A DNA stretch of 13,237 bases from contig JALOTR010000010.1 in NCBI GenBank assembly GCA_025457805.1, positions 1 through 13,237 on the forward strand. Direction: 5' to 3'. The notes below the pieces were generated by a model. It saw nothing but the letters and a program-made list of their open reading frames with translations, searched no databases and was not told the origin of the DNA. The position numbers were made by a program, and so were the translations under genes. The DNA comes from Akkermansiaceae bacterium. Lineage in GTDB: Bacteria; Verrucomicrobiota; Verrucomicrobiia; Verrucomicrobiales; Akkermansiaceae. Positions 7,243-13,237 of the stretch are shown here, piece after piece (positions within the stretch are counted from its first letter, which is position 1; the number at the start of each line of letters is the position of its first letter).

Positions 7243-8817
7243 TTATCTTCCGCGCTTGGGTTGGGTGAAGGCCGGGGCGGAAACGTGGTCGCGATAAGCC
7301 TCTCCGGCGGGTGTGAGTGAACCGTCCTTGCGTTGCAGCGCGCGGCAGTCTTCCACCCAATTGTAGAGGGCGTAGCGTTCCACGAAGGGCGTCTCGTCGA
7401 GCATTTTGATCATCGCGGTGATGGCGGCCTTTTGCTGGCGCTCGTTCGGGTCGGGGGCCGTGGTCCAGTTGGCACCATTGTTCCACTCGGTGATCCAGAG
7501 CGGGCGCTGGACGCGATCGTGAACGCCTTTGAGAAACCGATAAAATTGCTCCGCCGCGCCCTTGGCATCGCCGGGATCCGCGGTGGCGCGGTAGTAGTGA
7601 ACGGGCACAAAATCGACTCGCAGCTTGGCCTTGTCCGCCTTGTCCATGAATTCGTAAAGCCAGTTCAAGCCGCCATCCGATGGAGCGGGCGCTCCGAGGC
7701 GCAGGCCGGTGGCAAGCAGGTCCGGCCAGGCGGAAATCGCCTCATCCACAGTCATTTTTGCCTGGTCCGGGCGATCCGGCTCATTGAAGCCAAGCAAGTG
7801 GGTGGAGCCACGGGTTTTCCAATTCTGATTGAGCCCCGGCCACCAGCGGTTCTGGCGGATGGGCACGTATTCGAGGTCGGGAGATGAATTGGTGGAAATG
7901 TTCCAATCATAAAACCACGCCACGTTGAGGTTCTTGGCGATGGCTCCGGCGATGCCCTTTTTGTTCACCCAGCGCCAGGGGAAGATGCGAACAAAGCGGA
8001 CCTCCTTGTCGAGACCGGGCGGGAGATCCTCGATGACCAAGTCGTGATCCTGCGCCACGTAGTTGCGGCTGATGCCCGTGCCGTTTTCCTTGCTGGCGAT
8101 GGTGACGGAGTAACCGCGTTTGATGTGGAGCGAACTGATGTTTCCCTTCATCTTGCCGAGCTTGGACTCGTCGTAGGAAACATGGGCCTGCAGTGGCATC
8201 GATTCCCCGGCCATCGATTTCCCGGACCAAGCAGTCACCGCCGGAAAATCGGCAGGGTGGGGGATCACGACGGCACCATCGCCATATTGCACCACCCGGA
8301 TGTTGGTTCCAAGCTCCGCAGGTTTTCCCGAGACGGTCATCCGTTTGAGAAACCGGGAAATGACCTCCGAAGGGCGGATTTTGTCGAAAAACAACCACGC
8401 GTCCGGTGAGGAAAACAGGAATGTGCTGCCTGCCACCGGATCGCCCGTGCCGGTGATGTGAAGTTCCATCGGTTCGCCGAGCGGCACGACCTGCTGGGTC
8501 AGCGTGGCCACCGAGCGGGAGGGGTAATCGCGGCGCGACGTGAGCGGCCTGGCGGACTTGGTGGCGGTCGGGGCCTTGCTGGCCGCTTCGAGAGCCCGGA
8601 GATAAGTCTGATCCGCCGGGCTGAAATTCGCGAACGGCACCTCGAAGCTCTTCCCATTCGGCCCGCGCAATACCACCCCGCCCTTTTCCATGCCCACAAA
8701 CTCCGCTTCAAGCGGCTCCGGAATGCCCACGAAGGACCAAGGACGCGCCTCGGTGTGAGCCACACCAAGCAGCAAACCCAGCAAGGCCAGATACAATGAA
8801 ACGGAAGTTTTTTTCAT
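7243..8817 (-). CDS. Secreted SHD1-like/GH128-type glycoside hydrolase (putative endo-beta-1,3-glucanase)
   Basis: 524 residues from the ATG at 8817, chosen because it begins a clean signal peptide (MKKTS, hydrophobic LYLALLGLLLGVA, cleavage near TEA|RPW at 24). In-frame codons run further upstream to a possible start at 8925, but that would bury the signal. Residues 25-80 (RPWSF, EAEFVGMEKGGVVL, VPFANFSPADQTYL) resemble the SHD1 domain common in Verrucomicrobia and Planctomycetes. Residues 90-270 are a middle region I cannot assign. Residues 275-500 match the glycosyl hydrolase catalytic core (PF11790, GH128): HLLGFNEPD with candidate acid/base Glu346, VPVHYY (404-409), and PLWITEWN with candidate nucleophile Glu444. 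Characterised GH128 enzymes cut beta-1,3-glucans; applying that here is inference. The gene converges on the gene at 6655-7227, with 15 bp between stops. Confidence 0.88.
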   Translation of the reverse strand: MKKTSVSLYLALLGLLLGVAHTEARPWSFVGIPEPLEAEFVGMEKGGVVLRGPNGKSFEVPFANFSPADQTYLRALEAASKAPTATKSARPLTSRRDYPSRSVATLTQQVVPLGEPMELHITGTGDPVAGSTFLFSSPDAWLFFDKIRPSEVISRFLKRMTVSGKPAELGTNIRVVQYGDGAVVIPHPADFPAVTAWSGKSMAGESMPLQAHVSYDESKLGKMKGNISSLHIKRGYSVTIASKENGTGISRNYVAQDHDLVIEDLPPGLDKEVRFVRIFPWRWVNKKGIAGAIAKNLNVAWFYDWNISTNSSPDLEYVPIRQNRWWPGLNQNWKTRGSTHLLGFNEPDRPDQAKMTVDEAISAWPDLLATGLRLGAPAPSDGGLNWLYEFMDKADKAKLRVDFVPVHYYRATADPGDAKGAAEQFYRFLKGVHDRVQRPLWITEWNNGANWTTAPDPNERQQKAAITAMIKMLDETPFVERYALYNWVEDCRALQRKDGSLTPAGEAYRDHVSAPAFTQPKRGR

Positions 8818-9058
8818 GGTCGAATGGATGGGAAGCAAGCACCGGATTCCAACCCGACCGCAACCAAAAGCAAAGCGGGTGAACCACGAGCGAAATAGAC
8901 TACGCAGGAAATCCGGGACTTCCACGCAAACCCAAGCCCACCCCCTTAAAGTGGGGCAAAGTTTGCTGACAAATTTGAAGAATTCCGCGAAATGATTAAA
9001 AGTTTTTAAATTTCCGGATTGTCATACTTTGGAATAGCTGATAGTGAACGCCACTGTA
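8818..9058. other. Divergent intergenic region, AT-rich on the right half
   Basis: This stretch separates two diverging genes and must hold both promoters. Bases 8958-9045 are clearly more AT-rich than the surroundings, with runs such as the one around 8991-9012. CCCAC (8937-8941) pairs with GTGGG (8951-8955), a small inverted repeat that could be an operator. I find no pair of hexamers good enough to call a promoter on either strand, and no small gene. Confidence 0.5.
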
Positions 9059-11053
9059 ATGAGCACACAGCCAAATCCTTACAAGCACGGCGCGGCGTCA
9101 GCCCCTTCTTCCTTTCAACCCGTCACCACGCGGACAGCCCTGCCAATGGGTCGGATTTTTTCAATTTTCTGCCTCACACTCGGTATCGCCCACGCCGACT
9201 TCTTCGGGGATTTCACCTACGAGGACATGGGTGAGACGATCACCATCACCGACTATCCGACCACCGCGACGGGCCCCGTGGAAATCCCCGCCAGCATCCC
9301 GGTGGGCGAGGACCCGGTGGTGATGAAACCCGTCACGGCAATCGGCACCCAAGCCTTTGCCCAGTGCTCGCTCATCACCAGTGTGATCGTCCCGGAAGGG
9401 GTGGTCTCGATTGGCAGTGGGGCTTTCCTGGGATGTTCCGCAATGAGCAGTGTCTCGCTTCCGGCTAGCCTCCAGAGCTTGGACACCCAGTCATTCTACC
9501 AGTGCCTCAGCCTTACAAGCATCACGCTCCCTTCGGGTGTGACCGTGCTTCCTGACAGTCTTTTCGACGGTTGCACCGGACTCACCAGTGTGACCTTGGG
9601 ACCCAACGTCACGAACATCGGCAACTTTGCGTTCTTCAATTGCCGCTCGCTCACGGCCATCTCGCTGCCGGGAACAGTCACCTTCATCGGCACGCAGGCC
9701 TTTTCGGAATGCGTAGCGCTCCAATCGATCACGATTCCCACAAACGTCACATCAATTGGGACGCAGGCCTTTTCAGCCTGCGTAGCGCTCCAATCGATCA
9801 CGATACCCACAAACGTCACATCCATGGGGGACAGCGTGTTCTCCAAATGCACAGCCCTGGCCTCGGCGACTTTGTCCGCTGGCGTTCCCGCTCTGCCTAG
9901 AACGACGTTTGAAGATTGCACGGCCTTGACGAGCGTGACGATTCCGGAAGGGGTGATAGAATTGGGAGTAGCCGCATTTCGCCGCTGCACGGCTCTCACA
10001 TCTGTTTCCCTTCCAGCAAGCATGACGAGTGTAGCGACCGATTCTTTCTCACGTTGCACATCCCTTACTTCCATTAACGTCCATCCCTCAAATCTCAGCC
10101 TCAGCTCATTAGGCGGAGTCTTGTTCAACAAAACCCAAACCCTCTTGCGCACTTATCCCGCAGGGATCACGGGACCCTACGCGGTGCCATCCTCGGTCAC
10201 GCAAATCGGAGCAAGCGCCTTCCGGTTTGGAAATGTGGGAAGTGTAACGATCCATTCGGGCGTCACCTTGATCGGCTTGGAAGCATTCGGAAGTTGTCCC
10301 CAGCTCACCGCTATCACCGTTGATCCTGCGAACCCATCTTTCCAAAGCAATAACGGGGTCCTGCTGAACAAAAGCGGCACCACCTTGCTCTCGTATCCAA
10401 CGGGTCGTGCGGGTGCCTACACCATTCCAGCCGGTGTAACCACAATCGGCGCTGCGGCCTTCCGCAGCAGCCAACTTACGGCGGTGACCATTCCGGCTTC
10501 CGTAACCACGCTTAACACCGATTGCTTTGCCACATGTCCCTTATTGGTGTCGGCCACATTTGAAGGAAATGCGCCAACCACCCTTGGAGCTCGGATTTTC
10601 GCGAACGCAGCACCAGGTTTCAAGGTCCGCTTTAATCCGGGAGCCGTCGGATTCACCGTTCCCACCTGGCAAGGCTACCCGTCAGAAGAACTCGGCAGCA
10701 CGAGCCCGGTGGCGGCCTGGTTGATCGCGAACAGCCTCCCAGCCAATGCGGATCTGAATTCGGATGACAATAACGACGGCGTGAACCTTCTCATGGCTTA
10801 CGCCCTGAATCTGGACCCCAACCTCAACCTCAGCGGCAGCCTGCCCCAGCCCTTGCTGGAAAATGAAGCGCTCTCCCTCAGTTATTACTCCGGAGCTGCC
10901 GGGGTCACCTACGTGGTGGAAACTTCCAACGATCTCTCATTCTGGACCACCCAGGGCGTGACCATTTCCCAGCCGAATGTGAATCAGGTCCGCACCGCCA
11001 GCGTGCCCGTCAGCGATGGAAGCCGCTATCTGCGCCTCAAGGTGAGCAACTGA
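9059..11053 (+). CDS. Secreted BspA-type leucine-rich-repeat protein
   Basis: 664 residues from ATG 9059. The true start is uncertain: GTG 9044 lies just upstream, and ATG 9146 would begin directly with the signal core (MGRIFSIFCLTLGIAHA|DFF), whereas 9059 gives an unusually long 29-residue leader. The export signal itself is clear. Residues 92-540 hold about 16 LRR_5/BspA-like repeats of about 23 residues (pattern AFxxCxxLTSVTIPxxVTxIG); the first eleven are regular. Two GVLFNK/GVLLNK islands interrupt the later part. Related repeats occur in surface proteins that bind other proteins or host surfaces; the partner here is unknown. Residues 548-664 form a C-terminal module with the acidic DLNSDDNNDGVN segment and a final RYLRLKVS strand, shared with the protein at 575-3070. 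No barrel, LPXTG or PEP-CTERM is seen. Confidence 0.9.
   Translation: MSTQPNPYKHGAASAPSSFQPVTTRTALPMGRIFSIFCLTLGIAHADFFGDFTYEDMGETITITDYPTTATGPVEIPASIPVGEDPVVMKPVTAIGTQAFAQCSLITSVIVPEGVVSIGSGAFLGCSAMSSVSLPASLQSLDTQSFYQCLSLTSITLPSGVTVLPDSLFDGCTGLTSVTLGPNVTNIGNFAFFNCRSLTAISLPGTVTFIGTQAFSECVALQSITIPTNVTSIGTQAFSACVALQSITIPTNVTSMGDSVFSKCTALASATLSAGVPALPRTTFEDCTALTSVTIPEGVIELGVAAFRRCTALTSVSLPASMTSVATDSFSRCTSLTSINVHPSNLSLSSLGGVLFNKTQTLLRTYPAGITGPYAVPSSVTQIGASAFRFGNVGSVTIHSGVTLIGLEAFGSCPQLTAITVDPANPSFQSNNGVLLNKSGTTLLSYPTGRAGAYTIPAGVTTIGAAAFRSSQLTAVTIPASVTTLNTDCFATCPLLVSATFEGNAPTTLGARIFANAAPGFKVRFNPGAVGFTVPTWQGYPSEELGSTSPVAAWLIANSLPANADLNSDDNNDGVNLLMAYALNLDPNLNLSGSLPQPLLENEALSLSYYSGAAGVTYVVETSNDLSFWTTQGVTISQPNVNQVRTASVPVSDGSRYLRLKVSN
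9332..10678 (+). repeat. Leucine-rich-repeat (LRR_5) coding array
   Basis: About 16 units of 69 bp, each encoding roughly 23 residues around AFxxC and LTSVTIP, run through this stretch of the surface-protein gene. The first eleven units keep the Cys at the same place. Later units are interrupted by two longer blocks containing GVLFNK or GVLLNK. Confidence 0.85.
9692..9829 (+). repeat. Recent 69-bp tandem duplication inside the LRR array
   Basis: Bases 9692-9760 and 9761-9829 agree at 63 of 69 positions by my count. Each encodes one whole repeat: GTQAFSECVALQSITIP and GTQAFSACVALQSITIP, both followed by TNVTS. Neighbouring repeats are far more diverged in DNA, so this pair arose by recent in-frame duplication. 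Confidence 0.92.
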
Positions 11054-11079
11054 CGGAGCCGCTTTCCCCGGTCGGGGGC

Positions 11080-11107
11080 TTGACCCGGGCGCGCTGCCGT
11101 GCAAGCT
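11080..11107 (+). promoter_or_regulatory. Candidate promoter of the ABC-F gene, near-leaderless
   Basis: TTGACC at 11080-11085 and CAAGCT at 11102-11107 are separated by 16 bases, in the 63-bp gap after the preceding gene. The expected start lies near 11114, about three bases before the ATG at 11117. The arrangement resembles the nrdR promoter (TTGACG, 16 bases, TAAGAT). Confidence 0.45.
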
Positions 11108-11116
11108 CCGCGCCCG

Positions 11117-13123
11117 ATGATTTCCGTCCAAGCCTTGCGCGTTGAATTCGGCGCCCGCGTCCTTTTCAACGACCTTTCCTTCTCCGTCCAGCCGCGCGAG
11201 CGCATCGCCTTCGCCGGTCACAACGGTGCCGGCAAATCCACGCTCATGAAATGCGTGGCCGGGATCATCCGCCCCAGCGCCGGACAAATCCACGCGCCCA
11301 AGGGCACCCGAATCGGCTACCTGCCGCAGGAAGGCATCCACGTCCGTGGCCGCACGCTGTGGCAGGAAACGGAATCCGCCTTCGGCGAAACGATGGCCCT
11401 CTCGGAAAAAATCGACCGCCTCTCCGCCGAACTCACCAAACTCGATCCACGTTCCTCGCCCTACGGAGACCTGTTGGAGGAAATCGGCGAACTCGAACTC
11501 TTGCTCGATTCCACCGACCCCGCCCGCATGAAGCCGCGGATCGAATCCGTGCTCAAAGGTCTCGGTTTCCAGACGAAGGATTTCACCCGCGATTGCTCGG
11601 AGTTTTCCGGTGGCTGGCAGATGCGCATCGCGATGGCAAAACTCTTCCTGCAAGAGCCCGAAGTACTTCTGTTAGACGAGCCGACGAACCACCTCGACAT
11701 CGGCACGCAGATCTGGGTGGAGCAATATCTCATCAACTATCCGGGAGCGATTTTACTCATTTCCCACGATCGCGCCCTGTTGGATACGCTCTGCACCCGC
11801 ACCATCGCCTTCGCCCATGGACGTGCTGAAGAGTATGCGGGAAATTTCTCTTACTTCGAGCGCGAGTCGGTGCTGCGCAAGGAAATCCAGCTCAAGCAAT
11901 ACGAAGCCCAGCAACGCGAGATCAATGAAATCCAGCGTTTCATCGATCGCTTCCGCGCCTCGGCCAACAAGGCCACGCTCGTGCAATCGCGCATCAAGAT
12001 GCTCGCCAAAATCGAGCGCATCCCGCAACCCGAGCGTGATGATGCCGTGATGAATTTCAAATTCCCGCCACCACCGAACTCCGGCCACATGGTGGCCAAG
12101 CTCGAAGGGGTTTCGAAGAGTTATGGGCCATTGAATATCTTCAGCGGCTTCGATTTCGAGATCAACAAGGGCGAGAAATTCGCCATCGTCGGACCGAATG
12201 GCGCGGGAAAATCCACCTTCTGCCGCCTCATCACCGCACAAGAGGAACCGGACGCCGGCGCGCATGCCTTCGGCCACAAGGTTGCCACCTCGTTCTTCTC
12301 GCAAAACCACGCGGACGAACTCGACCCGGAAATGACCGTGCTCGAGACCGTGGAAGCCGCCGCCTCCCGAGATGCCGCACCGCATGCGCGGAATCTGTTA
12401 GGCTGCTTCCTTTTCCGCGGTGATGATGTCTTCAAAAAAGTCGGTGTGCTCTCCGGCGGCGAGCGCTCCCGCGTGGCACTCGTTTGCATGTTGCTGCGCC
12501 CGGCGAATTTCCTCATCCTCGACGAGCCGACGAACCACCTCGACATGCAATCGCAGGACGTGCTCCAGCGCGCGCTCATCGACTATCCCGGCAGCGTGAT
12601 GATCGTTTCCCACAACCGGAATTTCCTCGATCCCCTCGTCACCAAAACCATCGAGTTCCAGCCCGGCCGCCAGCCGATCCTCTATGCGGGAAATATCACA
12701 TATTATCTCGAAAAATCCGCCGAGGACGAAGCCGCCCGCAAAGGCGAGCCGAAGTTATCATCTCTCGCCGCCCAAACGCAGACTCCCAACAGCGGCTCCT
12801 CACGCCAGTCCATTCCCGGCGTGAACCGCAAGGAACAACGCCGCATCGAAGCCGAGCAACGCGAAATCCGCTCCAAGGTCCTCAAGCCGCTCGAAGTCGA
12901 ATTCGAAGCCCTCGAAACCAAGATCGCCGAACTCGAAGGCGCACAAGCCACCCTCACCCAGCAACTCTCCAGCGAGGAAGTGAGCAACAACCCCGGCAAA
13001 CTCCGCGAAGTCACCAACGCCGTGGACAAGCTCGCCAAAGCCCTCGAAACCAGCTACTCCCGCTGGGGCGCCCTCTCCGAAGAAATCGAACGCCTCCGCA
13101 AAAAACTCGGCATCGAAAGCTGA
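11117..13123 (+). CDS. ABC-F family ATPase (Uup/YheS/YdiF type), soluble
   Basis: 668 residues from ATG 11117; a GTG at 11099 in frame falls inside the candidate promoter spacer and is less likely. ABC-F proteins have two ATPase domains and no membrane part, and act on ribosomes, resolving stalled states or, in some subfamilies, protecting from antibiotics. Domain 1 (1-243): Walker A GHNGAGKST (34-42), signature FSGGW (163-167), Walker B LLLDEPTNHLD (184-194) and SHDR (216-219). The linker (244-325) carries the ABC-F arm with KATLVQSRIKML. Domain 2 (326-530): GPNGAGKST (359-367), LSGGE (445-449), LILDEPTNHLD (466-476) and SHNR (498-501, usually SHDR). After a Ser/Gln/Pro-rich linker comes a charged coiled coil (570-668), as in Uup and YdiF. 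Both catalytic glutamates (188, 470) are present. Nothing marks it as a resistance variant; housekeeping is more likely. Confidence 0.95.
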   Translation: MISVQALRVEFGARVLFNDLSFSVQPRERIAFAGHNGAGKSTLMKCVAGIIRPSAGQIHAPKGTRIGYLPQEGIHVRGRTLWQETESAFGETMALSEKIDRLSAELTKLDPRSSPYGDLLEEIGELELLLDSTDPARMKPRIESVLKGLGFQTKDFTRDCSEFSGGWQMRIAMAKLFLQEPEVLLLDEPTNHLDIGTQIWVEQYLINYPGAILLISHDRALLDTLCTRTIAFAHGRAEEYAGNFSYFERESVLRKEIQLKQYEAQQREINEIQRFIDRFRASANKATLVQSRIKMLAKIERIPQPERDDAVMNFKFPPPPNSGHMVAKLEGVSKSYGPLNIFSGFDFEINKGEKFAIVGPNGAGKSTFCRLITAQEEPDAGAHAFGHKVATSFFSQNHADELDPEMTVLETVEAAASRDAAPHARNLLGCFLFRGDDVFKKVGVLSGGERSRVALVCMLLRPANFLILDEPTNHLDMQSQDVLQRALIDYPGSVMIVSHNRNFLDPLVTKTIEFQPGRQPILYAGNITYYLEKSAEDEAARKGEPKLSSLAAQTQTPNSGSSRQSIPGVNRKEQRRIEAEQREIRSKVLKPLEVEFEALETKIAELEGAQATLTQQLSSEEVSNNPGKLREVTNAVDKLAKALETSYSRWGALSEEIERLRKKLGIES

Positions 13124-13237
13124 AGCGGCTCCTATCTCCGTCCGGACTACGCCAACGGCGTGAACGTCGATAGCGAAGGGTGCCGGACCAAGGGCCGGCA
13201 CCCTGGTAAAATGCCCGTCCATACCCCGCGCCCCAAC
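13124..13237. other. Non-coding right edge of the window
   Basis: Apart from the hairpin at 13177-13204, I see no gene start, promoter or repeat in these 114 bases. Confidence 0.5.
13177..13204 (+). terminator. Strong hairpin after the ABC-F gene
   Basis: AGGGTGCCGG (13177-13186) and CCGGCACCCT (13195-13204) form a perfect 10-bp stem with an 8-base loop, 54 bases behind the ABC-F stop. The position suits a terminator, but no T-run follows on either strand. It may instead be a dispersed REP-like palindrome or a Rho-associated stabilising hairpin. Confidence 0.55.

Noticed and set aside
8818..8925. Upstream start at 8925 for the GH128-type gene
   Set aside because: It would place 36 residues before a clean signal peptide beginning MKKTS at 8817.
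8937..8955. Inverted repeat CCCAC/GTGGG as a terminator or defined operator
   Set aside because: The stem is only five base pairs, it lies between divergent genes where no terminator is needed, and no repressor gene is nearby; it is kept only as a remark in the intergenic entry.
11753..12385. Antisense open frame of 210 codons inside the ABC-F gene
   Set aside because: The sense strand encodes unmistakable ABC motifs throughout; this frame is a compositional shadow.
12484..13173. Second plus-strand frame of 229 codons overlapping the ABC-F C-terminus
   Set aside because: The predicted product is Arg/Pro-rich, typical of an out-of-frame reading of GC-rich DNA, and overlaps a gene in the correct frame.
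1..13237. Defence system, prophage, transposon or natural-product cluster
   Set aside because: No integrase, transposase, nuclease/toxin pair, phage structural gene, peptide synthetase or polyketide synthase is recognisable; all large frames have other assignments or a single unknown.

Overview
The window reads as chromosomal DNA of a member of the Verrucomicrobiota, probably a Verrucomicrobiales/Luteolibacter-like heterotroph. The grounds are moderately high GC, a large secreted beta-helix protein with an autotransporter-associated beta-strand motif, an SHD1-like domain fused to a glycoside hydrolase, a C-terminal surface module shared by two proteins, and start codons without Shine-Dalgarno sequences. 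The assignment is inference from gene content; there is no rRNA or other phylogenetic marker in view.

Layout, left to right. (1) The 3' end of a GH97 glycoside hydrolase (1-448, +). (2) A secreted protein of about 830 residues with roughly ten 25-residue beta-helix repeats (575-3070, +). (3) A flavin-dependent halogenase of the tryptophan-halogenase family (3164-4660, +). (4) Convergent to it, a secreted GH10 endo-xylanase (4685-5911, -). (5) The regulator nrdR (6091-6582, +), followed 72 bp later by an unrecognised 190-residue protein (6655-7227, +) that may carry a degenerate ATP-cone-like fold. (6) Convergent to that, a secreted protein with an SHD1-like N-terminus and a GH128-type catalytic core (7243-8817, -). 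(7) After an AT-rich divergent intergenic region, a secreted BspA-type leucine-rich-repeat protein (9059-11053, +). (8) An ABC-F ATPase (11117-13123, +), followed by a perfect 10-bp-stem hairpin (13177-13204).

How it fits together. Three glycoside hydrolases (GH97, GH10, GH128-like) and two large surface proteins suggest a polysaccharide-degrading lifestyle. However, they sit on alternating strands with no SusC/SusD pair, sugar transporter or shared regulator, so this is not a single utilisation operon. nrdR and the ABC-F gene are housekeeping. I see no phage, transposon, CRISPR, toxin-antitoxin or recognisable defence system.

The observations most worth following are the non-canonical halogenase standing without a biosynthetic cluster or flavin reductase, the unknown gene behind nrdR, the C-terminal module shared by the beta-helix and leucine-rich-repeat proteins, and the recent and older internal duplications in the leucine-rich-repeat gene.
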